Notes: generated from the sequence alone by a model not told the origin. A stretch of 64,000 bases of DNA from Jiella avicenniae (GCF_021390325.1 NZ_JAJUWU010000017.1:1-64000); one strand, 5' to 3'; shown: positions 19,058 to 30,668, counted from the stretch's first letter. Made by a program: numbers and translations.

Positions 19058-19527
19058 GGCAGACCGGCCCGATGGTATCGACCGACCCGGGCCCGGTCCG
19101 GTCTTAGCGGTCCGAGATATCGGCGGTTGTGGCGAGGCGTCGCCTGCTTTGGAAGCGCCCCGTCTCCTCGACGGGTTCGGACGAGCCCCGCGACGTCGCC
19201 GGGCGAGGGCGCCGAAGCGCCTGCCGGGCAGGGTGCGTCTCGACTTGCGACGTCGAGTCGGGGCCCCCTAAGACAGCGCCATGCGTTGCCAAAAGCCGCT
19301 TTCGAGGGCTCTGGGCGGTCGCAAGGCGGCGTCTTCGATGGCTCGCGCCGTGGCGCTGTGCAATGGGAACGATGGAAAGCCAGGGCGATCGCTTGAAGGC
19401 AAGTGCCATCGGTGACGCTTCGATCTCCCCCGCAAGGGGGGAGATCAGGCCAACCGCCAGCCTGGGCCCGGCTTCGAGCGATTGCTCTGGAGTGGAAAGC
19501 CGCCCGCCATTGTGGCGGCCTCCGGTC
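19058..19527. other. 470-bp gap holding a palindromic repeat
   Basis: No gene is supported. It separates the HhH-tail gene (plus) from the TadG-like gene (minus), which converge here. It holds the palindrome at 19422-19446, listed separately, which could help end transcription from either side. Confidence 0.45.
19422..19446. repeat. Short palindromic repeat (GATCTCCCCC/GGGGGAGATC)
   Basis: A 10-bp perfect stem with a 5-base loop. A near-identical hairpin occurs inside ileS at 33823-33846, so this is a dispersed palindromic element of the RIME type seen in rhizobial genomes. Confidence 0.7.
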
Positions 19528-21057
19528 TCAGCTGACGATGCGGATGCGCTTCACGCGTTCGGCGATGTCGGCAAAGACGGCCTGCAACTGGCTTGCAGAG
19601 TTCACCGAATAGTAATGTGCGCCGTCCGTCGCACATTCGCTCAACAACGTCTCGTTCCCGTCGATCAGGCGGATCGTATAGAGCTCGAGCGCCGTCGCGT
19701 CGGTGTTCTTCATCGCCTTGGCGCTCGCGCAGGCCAGCTTGGTGCGGGCGTTGACCTCCGGCGACTCGTCGTGGCCGTTGCCGTTCCAGCGATTGATCGT
19801 GTTGGTGCCGTCGGTCAGAACGATCATGATCTTGTGGGCGTTTTCGTCGGCATTGGCGCCGGTCATCGGGGCGGTGGCCGTCAGCACTTCCATTCCCCAC
19901 TGGACGCCGATGGTCACGTTGGTGCCGCCGATCGGCTGCATGTTCGACACCGCCGTGCGGATCCGGTCGAGATCCGAGGTCAGCGGCTGCACCGGCTGCA
20001 GGTCATTGCTCGTGCAGCTGGCGTCCCGCGGGTAGAGCGTGTCGATGTTGCTTGGATTCTGCGCGTCCGGCAGGGTGTCGTATGGCTGGGCGCGGTCGAT
20101 CACGCAGCCCGACCATACGCCCGACACCTTGGTGTTGCCGGACGATCGGTTGTAGATGGTGCTGGTCGTTTTCGTACACCACTTATAGGTCCAGTCGCTG
20201 CAGTAATTGGTGTCTCGCTGGACGGTGATCTGGTCGCCCCATCCGCTCCAGGCCCGATAGACATAAGCGACGTAGCTGCGGGCGCTGTTCGAATAGCCGA
20301 GTTTGAAAACGCCTTGCGTGCCCGGGACGAAGCCGGCCGTGGAGGGGCCGCAGTAGCTGCGGTCGGCCGACGGCACATAGCTGCAGTCGACGGCCGTCGC
20401 GACCATCGTCATGTCGACATTTGCGAGCTTGACCTGGTTGTTGAACGGCACCATGCCCACCTGGACCTCGTCCATGTCCTTGAACTGGTCGAGGAAGAGG
20501 TTCACCGACTTCTTCAGCTCGACCATCTTGTTCGAGTCGCCCATCGAACCGGTCGTGTCGAGAACGAGGGCGATGTCGAGCGGGATGTCGGAATACTGCG
20601 AGACCGACGTGACCACCATGTTCAATTCGTCGAGGTGCATCAGGCCGAGGAATGCCGTCGGGTAGGTCAGCTTGGCCGTGTAGACGAACTGTCTGTCCTG
20701 GTGGGACAGATCGCGCGACGTGACGTCGATGTCGTCTTTGACGTTGGCGTTGAACAGCATGTCGGCGCGGCGCTTGCGTTCGGTCTCGTCGTCACCGGTA
20801 TATTTCGCCGCGGCCAGGACGGCGGCGTCGGCGGCGCTCTGCACCATGGACTTTTCGCGCAACGCGTTCGAGTAGTCGACCGCCCCGCCCATGCAGACGA
20901 TGAGCGGAAGCGCGGCAAGCCCGGTTATGATGCCGAAGTTGCCGCGCTGGCCGGCGAAAAACCGATCGAAGACCGGCCGGATGCAAAACCTGCCTTTCGC
21001 GGCACCCCATCTGATCAGCGGCATCGCCGTCGCTCCAATGCAAACCTTCGCCGTCAC
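19528..21057 (-). CDS. TadE/TadG-like pilus-assembly protein with a von Willebrand A domain
   Basis: 509 residues from 21057; an in-frame ATG at 21024 (MPLIRWGAAKG) is also possible. Residues ~25-75 are the Tad segment: GNFGIITGLAALPLIVCMGGAVDYSNAL is the class III prepilin-like membrane helix, followed by QSAADAAVLAAAK. A vWA domain from ~185 has a MIDAS motif in ALVLDTTGSMGDSNKM, then a later IMIVLTDGTNT strand. Between them is a Cys-containing insertion (CSYVPSADRSYCG). TadG-type proteins are cell-envelope components of Flp pilus systems. No other tad genes are nearby, so this is an orphan copy. Confidence 0.85.
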   Translation of the reverse strand: MTAKVCIGATAMPLIRWGAAKGRFCIRPVFDRFFAGQRGNFGIITGLAALPLIVCMGGAVDYSNALREKSMVQSAADAAVLAAAKYTGDDETERKRRADMLFNANVKDDIDVTSRDLSHQDRQFVYTAKLTYPTAFLGLMHLDELNMVVTSVSQYSDIPLDIALVLDTTGSMGDSNKMVELKKSVNLFLDQFKDMDEVQVGMVPFNNQVKLANVDMTMVATAVDCSYVPSADRSYCGPSTAGFVPGTQGVFKLGYSNSARSYVAYVYRAWSGWGDQITVQRDTNYCSDWTYKWCTKTTSTIYNRSSGNTKVSGVWSGCVIDRAQPYDTLPDAQNPSNIDTLYPRDASCTSNDLQPVQPLTSDLDRIRTAVSNMQPIGGTNVTIGVQWGMEVLTATAPMTGANADENAHKIMIVLTDGTNTINRWNGNGHDESPEVNARTKLACASAKAMKNTDATALELYTIRLIDGNETLLSECATDGAHYYSVNSASQLQAVFADIAERVKRIRIVS

Positions 21058-21255
21058 TGCGGAAGCTTTCGCAGAGAAAGTTTAAGATTCGATCGTCGAA
21101 GAGACTAAATTTTATGGTCGATCCCGCTCGCAGGGCGACGGGAGCGAGAGGACGACGCACTCATCGGTCGCGTGCGCCGGGCACCACACCACGTTCGGCG
21201 CGGAAACCATCTTCATCGGGGCGAGGCTGCAACCTCGCCCTGCTCGAGAAGCGGG

Positions 21256-21945
21256 TCATCTGTGGGGACAATGGGCGCCGGTGGCGGCCCAGGCCTCGTA
21301 GAGTTCGCCGAACTGCTTCTGGGTGCCCGGCACGGGTTCGCGGCCCTTGCCCGGATGCCAGCCCCAGCCGACCAGATCGTCGCTCGCCATGTGCTCGACG
21401 AGTTCGGCGAGCGTCTTGCCGCCGTTGCGATCCTGGTCCTTGATCTGCCGGCAGATGTCCCCGAGCGTGCGGCCCTGCCAGGCCATCTCGATCGGGGCGA
21501 GATGCCAGTCGGGATTGCCGGGGATCGACTTGATGTCCTCGCTCTGGGCGACGACGGGGACGTTCTTCGGACCGTGGCAGGTGTTGCACATCATGCCCGG
21601 GACGCCGAAATCGGCCTCGCCGCGCTGGACCGGCGGCTGGTGCAGATGCATGTCCATGCCCTGCAGCGGCCGGTCGCCGGCAGGATGGCAGTTGACGCAA
21701 CGCGGATGCAGGAGAACCTTGCCGGTCTCCTGGAAGATGGCGATCGAACGCTCCGTCTCGTCCGCGATGCCGTCGAATGCCGAGACGGGCTTCAACGTCT
21801 TCTGGTCGTTCTGGTCCGACGCCGGCAGGGCGGGTGTCGAGGGCGCCGGCGCCTCGGGCGCGCGATCCTGGGCGAGGGCTGCCGTCGGCAGAGCGAACCC
21901 CGCGGCGATGACGAGCGCTCGGACGAGCCTTGTTGCGTTAGTCAT
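21256..21945 (-). CDS. Periplasmic c-type cytochrome of the iorAB operon
   Basis: 229-residue exported cytochrome with a Sec signal ([15 protein letters not shown]). Two haem-binding motifs are CVNCH (Cys83-His87) and CNTCH (Cys120-His124), separated by a Met/His-rich stretch ([10 protein letters not shown]) that may hold the axial ligands. It is 103 bp downstream of iorB on the same strand and probably takes electrons from the molybdenum hydroxylase into the respiratory chain. The ATG at 21945 has AGGA just upstream; an earlier ATG at 21972 would place polar residues before the signal. Cytochromes associated with this enzyme family are often longer, with three haems; this one shows only two motifs. 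Confidence 0.85.
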   Translation of the reverse strand: MTNATRLVRALVIAAGFALPTAALAQDRAPEAPAPSTPALPASDQNDQKTLKPVSAFDGIADETERSIAIFQETGKVLLHPRCVNCHPAGDRPLQGMDMHLHQPPVQRGEADFGVPGMMCNTCHGPKNVPVVAQSEDIKSIPGNPDWHLAPIEMAWQGRTLGDICRQIKDQDRNGGKTLAELVEHMASDDLVGWGWHPGKGREPVPGTQKQFGELYEAWAATGAHCPHR

Positions 21946-22048
21946 TGTGATCCTGATCTCGTCCCCTCGCATCGCTCTTCCGTCCGGCCGAGCGGCCGGA
22001 CCGTGACGGCGGCGCGCGGGTGCCCCGCCGCACGCCGAAGCATCTTTC

Positions 22049-24205
22049 TCAGGCGACCAGCCCGCTGGTCAGCGGCAGCCTCTGCACCGGCCGGCCGGTC
22101 AGCCGTCGCCAGGCATTGGCGACGGCCGGGCCGATCGGCGGAACGCCCGGTTCGCCGACGCCGGTCGGCGCTTCGTTCGACTGGATGATCGCCACCTCGA
22201 CCTCGGGCATCTCGTTGATCCGCAGCGAGCGATAGTCGTTGAAGTTCGACTGCCGGACCGCCCCGCCGTCTCCGAGATCGATCGAGTCGAACAGGATCGC
22301 CCCGAGGCCGTAGCCGATGCCGCCTTCCATCTGGGCGTGGATGATGTTCGGATTGACCGCGACGCCGCAATCGACCGCGCACCAGACCTTGTGGACTTTC
22401 GGCAGGCCGCCGTCGCCGAGCGAGACCTCGGCGATCTCCGCGACATGGGTGTCGAAGCTCTTGTGGACGGCGACGCCGCGCTGCCGGCCTTCGGCGAGCG
22501 GCGCTCCCCAGTCGGCGATCTCGGCGACCTTCTTCAGGACGCCGATATGGCGCGGCGAATCCTTCAGCAGCGCCAGCCGTCCCTCGACGGGATCCTTGCC
22601 GGCCTGTTCGAGCAGCCGGTCGAGGAAGGTCTCGACCGCGAAGGCCGTGTGCGTGTGGCCGACCGAGCGCCACCACAAGACGGGCACGCCGAGCTTCGGC
22701 TGATGGGCGACGACCCGCAGATTGTCGATGGCGTAGGGCATGTCGGCCGTGCCCTCGACGGTGGTCTCGTCGAGCTCGTCCTTGTTCATGATCGACTGGC
22801 CGACGATGGTGTGGTCCCAGCCGGCGATGTTGCCGTCCTTGTCTACGGCACCGCGGATCGAGTGGACGTAGATCGGCCGGTAGAAGCCGCCGCGAATGTC
22901 GTCCTCGCGGGTCCACATGTGCTTGACCGGGCGCTTCATGCCGGAGGCTTTGAACACCGCCGCCGCCTCGCGCATGTAGGGGGAGCCGAACTGCGCCCGG
23001 CGGCCGAAGGAGCCGCCGGCGAGCTGGACGTTGATCCTCACCTTCGAAGGGTCGACGCCGCAAATCTCGGCGATCGCCGCCTTGTCCTGGCCGGGAAACT
23101 GCGAGCCGTTGTAGCAGTCGATCGAGCCGTCTTCCCGTTGCATCAGGACGGCATCGAGCGGCTCCATCGGCGCGTGGGCGAGGAAGGGGAAGACGATCTC
23201 CGTATCCATCGAGGTGATGCCCTCGGCGGTCAGCGCTTGGCTGACGTCGCCGCGATTGGCCGCCTCGAAGGAATCGCCCTTCATCGCCGCCCGGTAATCC
23301 TCGTAGATCTGCCCGCTCGAGCGGGTCTCGGCCTTGGAAAGGTCCCACTCGATCCTGAGCGCCGCCCGGCCCTTCAGCGCGGCGAAGGTGTTTTCGGCAT
23401 AGACCGCGATGCCCTGCGGCACCTGCTTGACGTCGACGACGCCGGGCACGCGCCGCGCCTCGCCGTCGTCGAAGCTCTTCACCGTGGCGCCGAAATGGGC
23501 CGAATGGGCGACCATCGCGATCAGCATGTCGTCGGCGAGGACGTCGAGGGTGAAGATCGCCTTGCCGGTGGTCTTCTCGTCGGTGTCGAGCTTGTGCCGG
23601 TCCTTGCCGATCAGCACGAAATCCTTGGGATCCTTCAGCTGGACCTCGGCGGGCGCCTCCATCCGCGCGGCCTTTTCGGCGAAGTCGCCGAAGCCGGCGT
23701 TCTTGCCGGAGCCTTGATGACGGATCCGGCCCTTCTCCACGGTGATCTCGCCCGCCGGAACGCCCCATTCCTCCGCCGCGGCGGCGACCAGCATCGCCTT
23801 CGCCGTGGCGCCGGCCTTGCGCAGCTGCTCGTAGGAGTTGGCGATCGAAGTCGAGCCGCCGGTGCCCTGCATGCCGAAGGCGAGATTCTTGTAGACGTCG
23901 TCGTCGGCCGGAGCGGCGGCGACGCGCATCTGCGCCCAGTCGGCGTCGAGCTCTTCGGCGACGATCGTCGTCAGGCCGGTATAGGGGCCCTGACCCATTT
24001 CGAGATGCTTGGAAAGAACCGTCACCGTGCCGTCGGGTGCGACGCGCACGAAGGCGTTGAGGTCGGTCTGCTGGCCGGGAGCACCCTGCGGCACGCCTTG
24101 CAGAAGGGCGGCGCCGGCCTGCCGGCCGACCAGCGTCAGCCCGATGACGAGGCCTGTCCCGGCGAGGAAGGCACGGCGGGACGGGCGGATGGTGTCGAGG
24201 TCCAT
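22049..24205 (-). CDS. iorB: Isoquinoline 1-oxidoreductase-type molybdenum hydroxylase, large subunit
   Basis: 718-residue molybdopterin-cytosine-dinucleotide subunit of the xanthine oxidase family, IorB branch (two-subunit enzymes with no FAD subunit). A Tat signal with RRAFLAG lies at residues ~9-35, so the folded complex is probably exported. Molybdenum-binding segments include [21 protein letters not shown] and the C-terminal [16 protein letters not shown], with the catalytic Glu at ~685. It is 3 bp after iorA. Real substrates in this branch range from N-heterocycles to aldehydes, so the named substrate should not be taken literally. Confidence 0.92.
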   Translation of the reverse strand: MDLDTIRPSRRAFLAGTGLVIGLTLVGRQAGAALLQGVPQGAPGQQTDLNAFVRVAPDGTVTVLSKHLEMGQGPYTGLTTIVAEELDADWAQMRVAAAPADDDVYKNLAFGMQGTGGSTSIANSYEQLRKAGATAKAMLVAAAAEEWGVPAGEITVEKGRIRHQGSGKNAGFGDFAEKAARMEAPAEVQLKDPKDFVLIGKDRHKLDTDEKTTGKAIFTLDVLADDMLIAMVAHSAHFGATVKSFDDGEARRVPGVVDVKQVPQGIAVYAENTFAALKGRAALRIEWDLSKAETRSSGQIYEDYRAAMKGDSFEAANRGDVSQALTAEGITSMDTEIVFPFLAHAPMEPLDAVLMQREDGSIDCYNGSQFPGQDKAAIAEICGVDPSKVRINVQLAGGSFGRRAQFGSPYMREAAAVFKASGMKRPVKHMWTREDDIRGGFYRPIYVHSIRGAVDKDGNIAGWDHTIVGQSIMNKDELDETTVEGTADMPYAIDNLRVVAHQPKLGVPVLWWRSVGHTHTAFAVETFLDRLLEQAGKDPVEGRLALLKDSPRHIGVLKKVAEIADWGAPLAEGRQRGVAVHKSFDTHVAEIAEVSLGDGGLPKVHKVWCAVDCGVAVNPNIIHAQMEGGIGYGLGAILFDSIDLGDGGAVRQSNFNDYRSLRINEMPEVEVAIIQSNEAPTGVGEPGVPPIGPAVANAWRRLTGRPVQRLPLTSGLVA

Positions 24206-24208
24206 GGC

Positions 24209-24667
24209 TCAGCCCTCCAGCGTCTTGGCGGCGTCGTGGATCGCCTGGCGGATGCGCTTGTAGGTGGCGCAACGGCAGATGTTGCCGGTCATCGCGCCGT
24301 CGATGTCCGCGTCGCTCGGCGCCGGATTGAACTGCAGCAGCGACACCGCCGACATGATCTGGCCCGACTGGCAATAGCCGCATTGCGGCACGTCGATCGC
24401 CTGCCAGGCGGCCTGGACGGCCTTGGCTTCGGGGCCGTCGATCGCCTCGATGGTGGTGACGCTCGATCCTTCGAGAGCGGAGATCGGCGTGATGCAGGAG
24501 CGCGCCGTCATGCCGTCGACATGCACCGTGCAGGCGCCGCATTGGGCAATGCCGCAGCCGTATTTCGTGCCGGTCAGTCGTTCGGCATCGCGGATCACCC
24601 ACAGAAGCGGGGTATCCGGATCGCCGTCGAACGTCGTTTCCCGGCCATTCAGGGTGAAGTTGACCAC
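24209..24667 (-). CDS. iorA: Isoquinoline 1-oxidoreductase-type 2Fe-2S subunit
   Basis: 152-residue electron-transfer subunit with two 2Fe-2S clusters. The plant-ferredoxin cluster is in YGCGIAQCGACTVHVDG with a later Cys in TARSC; the helical cluster is in CGYCQSGQIMS and GNICRCATYKRI. It starts at GTG 24667, with AGGAGG about 6 bases upstream. It has no export signal and would travel with Tat-bearing IorB. First gene of iorA-iorB-cytochrome. Confidence 0.93.
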   Translation of the reverse strand: MVNFTLNGRETTFDGDPDTPLLWVIRDAERLTGTKYGCGIAQCGACTVHVDGMTARSCITPISALEGSSVTTIEAIDGPEAKAVQAAWQAIDVPQCGYCQSGQIMSAVSLLQFNPAPSDADIDGAMTGNICRCATYKRIRQAIHDAAKTLEG

Positions 24668-25084
24668 GTCCGCCTCCTGGTCGCCGATTTTTCACACTTC
24701 GCCGCGCCGGCCGCCCGGGATTCATCGGCGGCGCTGGCGCGTCGGGCGAAGTTTCGATTGGCTCCAAACTAACCGTTTGAACGGCAATCGCAAGTGACGG
24801 GATTGCGACGGCATGCGGCGACGCCGCGGGCCTGCAGGAGCGCAGCCGCCGACATGGCCCTGACGGCGTAGCGCGCACGTTGTGAAAGCATGAAGTCGGC
24901 TTACGCCGCCGACCATATCGGCGCAAGCGCTTCCGGCGCTGGAGGAGGGTCGTTGCCGGTTGCCGGCGTCGTTCCCAAAATCGTCGAAGAGACCGGAAGG
25001 CTCGTTCCCGCGGCCAAATCGTCAGGCGAGCGAAACCGTGCTCGCCGGCCAACCCCATGTTGCCCGCAGAGAGAAACGAGCCGA
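24668..25084. other. Intergenic region upstream of iorA
   Basis: No gene supported. It should hold the iorA promoter. No operator or repeat was recognised. It ends at the terminator of the csbD-like gene. Confidence 0.35.
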
Positions 25085-25114
25085 CAAAAAAACCCCCGGC
25101 CGAAGCCAGGGGTT
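25085..25114 (-). terminator. Rho-independent terminator after the CsbD-like gene
   Basis: On the minus strand a stem AACCCCTGGC/GCCGGGGGTT with a TTCG loop (25091-25114) is followed by seven T residues. It lies 47 bp beyond the csbD-like stop. Confidence 0.85.
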
Positions 25115-25160
25115 CTCCTGCGCGGTTCGATTGCCGAACCGTCAGCACATGGGCAAAGGG

Positions 25161-25349
25161 TCAGTGCGTGCCCGTCTGGTCCTTCACGGCATCCTTGACC
25201 TTGCCGTAGTTCTTCTGGGTCTTGCCCTCGACCTGATCCACCTTGCCTTCGGCTTCCATGTCGCGATTGCCGGTGGCGCGGCCGGCGGTTTCCTTGATCT
25301 TGCCGCCCATTTCCTTGGCGCCGCCCTTGATTTCGTTCTTGTCGACCAT
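25161..25349 (-). CDS. CsbD family stress protein
   Basis: 62-residue, highly charged helical protein with the CsbD pattern: NEIKGGAKEMGGKIKE near the start, then GKVDQVEGKTQKNYGKVKDAV. CsbD proteins are strongly induced in general stress responses; their molecular role is unknown. ATG 25349 is preferred over the earlier 25367 because GGAGC sits just upstream of it. It is a single-gene unit with its own terminator. Confidence 0.88.
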   Translation of the reverse strand: MVDKNEIKGGAKEMGGKIKETAGRATGNRDMEAEGKVDQVEGKTQKNYGKVKDAVKDQTGTH

Positions 25350-25525
25350 CGTCGTTGCTCCGATCATGCTGCCACACTGTTGGGCAGCTATGAACTGGAA
25401 ACGCCGAGGACGTTCGCCTCGTTCCCTGCGAAATCAGACATTTGTGCGGACGGTGGTGTCGCATGGAAGGTCGCAAGGGACGGGGCCGGCCTTCGGTCCG
25501 GTCCGGACCTGCAAACCGCTTGGGC

Positions 25526-26086
25526 TCAGGCAGGTGACAGGCGGCGGCGTCCGAAGCCCGGCCGGGCGCCACGGTCCCGGTGGCCGGAGTTCGTCGGCGC
25601 CATGTCGGTGCGCGGCGGAGTGCGGTGCGCCGTCGGACCGGCTGCCGTCTCCCGTGCCGCCGCCTCGCGGACCGCGGACCCGCTGCGGCGCTCGAACTCC
25701 GGCTCCTCGAAGGCTGCCATGGCCTCGTCGAGATAGCCGAGGCCACCGAGGCCCGGCGGCGAGCCGTAGTGGTTCATCCCGTGCGATCCTGCGGCAAAAC
25801 CGCAAAACGCCATCAGCACAACGCCCCCGCCCGGAACGAAAGTGACGAGAGCGTAGAAGCCCGAGCGGTCCAAGTCGTGCAACCGGGTGACGGTGGTCGC
25901 CCAGGAGACCCAGGCACCCGCCCCGACGAGAGCGAAACCGGCGACCGCCGAGAAGCTGCCGGACATGTCGGTGCCGGCGAACACGATCATCGCGGCGCCG
26001 CCCAGATAAAGCAGACTGCAGGTGAGGACGGCCATCCAGTAGGTGGTCCGGCCGATGCGGCCATGAAAGCTCAAGAAGGACTGCAT
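25526..26086 (-). CDS. DUF805 membrane protein
   Basis: 186 residues from ATG 26086. The N-terminus SFLSFHGRIGRTTYWMA and the loop TRLHDLDRSGFYALVTFVPG are the DUF805 signatures. About four membrane helices are followed by a long polar, Arg/Pro-rich tail (~110-186), unusual for the family, which usually ends soon after the last helix. Start uncertain: ATG 26131 (MSFLSNVPHRL) is in frame, but only 26086 has a GGGGA element upstream. Function unknown. Confidence 0.8.
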   Translation of the reverse strand: MQSFLSFHGRIGRTTYWMAVLTCSLLYLGGAAMIVFAGTDMSGSFSAVAGFALVGAGAWVSWATTVTRLHDLDRSGFYALVTFVPGGGVVLMAFCGFAAGSHGMNHYGSPPGLGGLGYLDEAMAAFEEPEFERRSGSAVREAAARETAAGPTAHRTPPRTDMAPTNSGHRDRGARPGFGRRRLSPA

Positions 26087-26282
26087 GACCGATCCCCGAA
26101 GACGATGGGGAACATTCGACAGGAAACTCATGAGGGAAGCGTTGACGGGCAGGCGAAAAGTCGAGCCGAGCATGCTTTTGCTGGCGACATGGTCGTCTTG
26201 ATGAACGACGTCTTTCCGCATGGCCGTCGGTTTGCCGCGGCCCGAGCAACGATTTCTTGCCGGTCTACTCAGACGGCGCAAA

Positions 26283-26684
26283 TCATTCCACGAGTTCGTG
26301 CTTAACCGCGCTGGCAATGAAGGCGGAACGTGTCTGGCCACGAAGGCGCGCGGCCGCGTCGATGGCTTCGAGGAGGCCTTGATCGAGGGAGACATTGATA
26401 CGAGTCGTCGCCCCCCGATCTCGGACGAGGGGAACCACGGTCAGCATTGCGCCAAGCCTTTCCTCCTCCAGCGAAGGATCGGCCAGGATCGCGTCGTAAC
26501 CGCGCGGCTGCGGCAGGGTTTCGCCATCTGCTTCAAGCAGCCGGGCGTGTCCGCTCAATGCTTCCACGGCATTTTTAGCCGCTTCTTCGAGCGTATCGCC
26601 TGCGGAAATGCAGCCGGGCACGTCCGGGAAGCTCACACCATAGGCGCTGTCAGGCTCTTTATGAATGAAGGCGATGTAGCGCAC
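26283..26684 (-). CDS. hicB: HicB family antitoxin
   Basis: 133-residue antitoxin with the two usual parts: a partly degenerate RNase-H-like domain (residues ~1-75, YGVSFPDVPGCISAGDTLEEAA) that masks the toxin, and a ribbon-helix-helix DNA-binding end (~95-133, TRINVSLDQGLLEAIDAAA, RSAFIASAVKHEL). The gene is 16 bp downstream of hicA, and the complex probably represses its own promoter upstream of 26895. Confidence 0.92.
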   Translation of the reverse strand: MRYIAFIHKEPDSAYGVSFPDVPGCISAGDTLEEAAKNAVEALSGHARLLEADGETLPQPRGYDAILADPSLEEERLGAMLTVVPLVRDRGATTRINVSLDQGLLEAIDAAARLRGQTRSAFIASAVKHELVE

Positions 26685-26700
26685 AGCCGTTCGGATCTCT

Positions 26701-26895
26701 TTACTTTCGTGCGAGCAGCCCGGCTTGTTTTAATACGGAGCGGACGGTTCCTGCCGGAATGTCCTTCTTCGGATGCGGGACAGTGACCTTGCCAGGCTTG
26801 GACGGATGCCTGAAATGATGATGCGACCCGGTCACGCCGATCTCGAACCACCCGTCGTCACGCAAAAGCCTCACCAGATCGCGACTGCTCGTCAT
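26701..26895 (-). CDS. hicA: HicA family toxin (mRNA interferase)
   Basis: 64-residue toxin with a dsRNA-binding-like fold. GSHHHFRHPSKPGKVTVPHP contains the active-site His cluster and IPAGTVRSVLKQAGL is the C-terminal helix. Toxins of this family cut mRNA and tmRNA when freed from HicB. ATG 26895 gives the family length; a start at 26934 would add a poorly matching segment. All catalytic positions look intact. Confidence 0.92.
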   Translation of the reverse strand: MTSSRDLVRLLRDDGWFEIGVTGSHHHFRHPSKPGKVTVPHPKKDIPAGTVRSVLKQAGLLARK

Positions 26896-26946
26896 CGCCA
26901 CCTTCTCCGTGTAAAATAATACACACCCAGACAAGTGTCAAACGGC

Positions 26947-27342
26947 TCAATCGCTCTCGAATTCGACTCGAATTTTCACGCGATCGATCGGAACGCCGGT
27001 GATCTGAGAAATTTCCCGCTGTGCCCCCGCGATGACATCGGCGACGGTTTTCCCCCTCCCGGGGCTGGTGTGGGCAGCCTGACCGTCGCTGAAGAGACCC
27101 GTCCGCAAGAATTCCGTCGACACGCCGATCGCTTTGGCGATGAGAGCAATCTTGTCCTCCCGCGGCATCGTGCCGTTCTTTTCCCAATTCCATACTGCAG
27201 TGGACGATACTCCGGCTGCTCTTGCGAGATCGCTTGCGTTCATCCCAGCTTCCGCGCGCGCCTTCGCGAGCCGTTTTCCGGATGAACTTGCCACCGACGA
27301 ACTCCATATTCGGGGCAAGACAAAGACGTTAGAATTTTTCAA
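26947..27342 (-). CDS. XRE/Cro-C1 family transcriptional regulator
   Basis: 131 residues. A helix-turn-helix domain lies at ~23-82 (GKRLAKARAEAGMNASDLAR, AAGVSSTAVWNWEKNGTMPR, IAKAIGVSTEFL); the rest is short and of unknown role. It is 51 bp upstream of hicA on the same strand, so it may be cotranscribed with hicAB or control it. It is separated from groEL by a terminator. Such regulators are typical of small accessory islands. Confidence 0.82.
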   Translation of the reverse strand: MKNSNVFVLPRIWSSSVASSSGKRLAKARAEAGMNASDLARAAGVSSTAVWNWEKNGTMPREDKIALIAKAIGVSTEFLRTGLFSDGQAAHTSPGRGKTVADVIAGAQREISQITGVPIDRVKIRVEFESD

Positions 27343-27360
27343 GTGAAACGCGAAAAGGCC

Positions 27361-27390
27361 AAAAAAAAGGGCGGCCCCGAAGGACCGCCC
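27361..27390 (-). terminator. Rho-independent terminator of groES-groEL
   Basis: On the minus strand GGGCGG...CCGCCC forms a hairpin with a CCTTCGG-type loop (27369-27390) followed by eight T residues. It is 41 bp after the groEL stop. Confidence 0.9.
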
Positions 27391-27430
27391 CTGATTGATG
27401 GCTTCTCTGGGAAGCGCTGGTCGACCGGAC

Positions 27431-29131
<1,701 letters not shown>

Positions 29132-29173
29132 TCATCGTTGCGTGGATCGCGAATCCGGCAGGGTCGTCTCGCC

Positions 29174-29473
29174 TCAGGCGGCGACGACGCCCATGATGTC
29201 GGACTCTTTCATGATCAGGAGGTCTTCGCCGTTGAGCTTGACCTCGGTGCCGGACCACTTGCCGAAGAGGACGCGGTCGCCGGCCTTGACGTCGAGCGGA
29301 ACGACCTTGCCGGACTCGTCGCGAGCGCCGGAGCCGACGGCGACGATCTCGCCTTCCTGCGGCTTCTCCTTGGCGGTGTCGGGGATGATGATGCCGCCAG
29401 CGGTCTTGGCCTCGGACTCCACCCGGCGAACCACGACGCGGTCGTGCAGGGGACGGAAGTTCACAGCTGCCAT
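29174..29473 (-). CDS. groS: Co-chaperonin GroES
   Basis: 99-residue lid of the GroEL cage. [11 protein letters not shown] opens the barrel; the mobile loop that contacts GroEL is around [39 protein letters not shown] closes the domain. First gene of the operon, with the CIRCE operator 64 bp upstream of the ATG. Confidence 0.98.
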   Translation of the reverse strand: MAAVNFRPLHDRVVVRRVESEAKTAGGIIIPDTAKEKPQEGEIVAVGSGARDESGKVVPLDVKAGDRVLFGKWSGTEVKLNGEDLLIMKESDIMGVVAA

Positions 29474-29536
29474 GTTCGTTTGAACCCTTCGTTGGACGAA
29501 ACGCCGGGCCCCTTGAGGCGCCCGGCTCGAGAAATT

Positions 29537-29563
29537 CTAGCACTCGCCGGTGGTGAGTGCTAA
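29537..29563 (-). promoter_or_regulatory. CIRCE operator for HrcA
   Basis: Inverted repeat CTAGCACTC-N9-GAGTGCTAA, one mismatch from the consensus TTAGCACTC-N9-GAGTGCTAA. It lies just upstream of groES, so heat-shock control by the HrcA repressor is expected (known for this operator in Alphaproteobacteria). Confidence 0.95.
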
Positions 29564-29810
29564 CAGCGGTCAGATAGCGATCGCGGTGAAGGCAAGTCAA
29601 GAACCGGCGGTGGAATTTTTCTTCGCCGGGCCGGAGGCGAAGACGGGGCCGTAGCTAAGCACGATGGTCCCGGCCGCAGCCGCGAAGGGAACTCACGCCG
29701 GTCGATCCGGCTTTCCGTGCGGCCCGGCTCCGCTTGACCCGCTGCGCCCCCATCTCTATCGGCTCGGGACGAGTTTCAAGCCCGAAACGTCAATTCACCG
29801 GGAACAGTTA

Positions 29811-30668
29811 ATGCAGGAAGCATCCCTCGCCGCGCCGCGCCGGATCAACGGGCTGTCCGAGATCGCCGGCGGCTACGACGCCATCTTCTGCGACATCTGG
29901 GGCGTGGTCCATGACGGCCTCGCCCGGCATGCGGCGGCCGAACGCGCCCTTGTCGCCGCCCGGGCCGGCGGGGCGAAGGTCGTGCTGATCACCAATGCGC
30001 CGCGACAGGCGCCCGGCGTGATCGCCCAACTCGACACGTTCGGCTTTTCGCGCGAGGCCTATGACGCTGTCGTCACGTCGGGCGACGTCACCCGCGCGCT
30101 GATCGGCCGGGCCGACGGCCCGCTCTTCCATATCGGCCCGGCCCGCGACGTCGACCTCTTCGAGGGACTCGACGTCGAGCGGTTGAATGATCCGGCAGCC
30201 GCGAAGTCCGTCATCACCACCGGCCTCTTCGACGACGAGAGCGAAACGCCGGACGACTACCGCGATCTCATCGCCGCCTTCCGGCAGAACGATCTGCCGA
30301 TGATCTGCGCCAATCCGGACATCGTCGTCCATCGCGGCGAGAGGCTGATCTATTGCGGCGGCGCCATCGCCTGGGCCTATGAAGAGGCGGGCGGCACCGT
30401 CTCGATGGCCGGCAAGCCCTATCCGCCGATCTATGCCGAGGCCCACCGGCTCGCCGGGACGGGCGATCGAAGCCGCATTCTGGCGATCGGCGACGGGCTT
30501 GCCACCGACATCAGGGGCGCCAACGACGCCGGGCTCGACGTTCTGCTGATCACCGGCGGCATCCACGGCAAGGATTTCGGCGGGCGACCCGAAGATCCGG
30601 CCGAGGTCGGCAGGGTTCTCGCCGAAAAAGGCCTTTCCGCCGATTACTTCATGGCGGCGCTCGGATGA
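29811..30668 (+). CDS. HAD-superfamily hydrolase, class IIA (TIGR01459-like)
   Basis: 285-residue phosphatase-like enzyme. Motif I is FCDIWGVVHDG, with the nucleophile Asp; motif II is VVLITNAPRQ; motif III is around AGKPYPPIYAEA; motif IV is AIGDGLATDIRGANDAG. The cap inserted between motifs II and III is the class IIA (NagD-like) type. It overlaps ribF by 4 bp, a linkage well conserved in Alphaproteobacteria, so a role near flavin nucleotides is possible but unproved. Confidence 0.9.
   Translation: MQEASLAAPRRINGLSEIAGGYDAIFCDIWGVVHDGLARHAAAERALVAARAGGAKVVLITNAPRQAPGVIAQLDTFGFSREAYDAVVTSGDVTRALIGRADGPLFHIGPARDVDLFEGLDVERLNDPAAAKSVITTGLFDDESETPDDYRDLIAAFRQNDLPMICANPDIVVHRGERLIYCGGAIAWAYEEAGGTVSMAGKPYPPIYAEAHRLAGTGDRSRILAIGDGLATDIRGANDAGLDVLLITGGIHGKDFGGRPEDPAEVGRVLAEKGLSADYFMAALG

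Noticed and set aside
24209..24667. Considered whether iorA/iorB is a CO dehydrogenase or xanthine dehydrogenase
   Set aside because: No FAD subunit gene is present, and the Tat-bearing large subunit with a cytochrome partner fits the IorAB branch.
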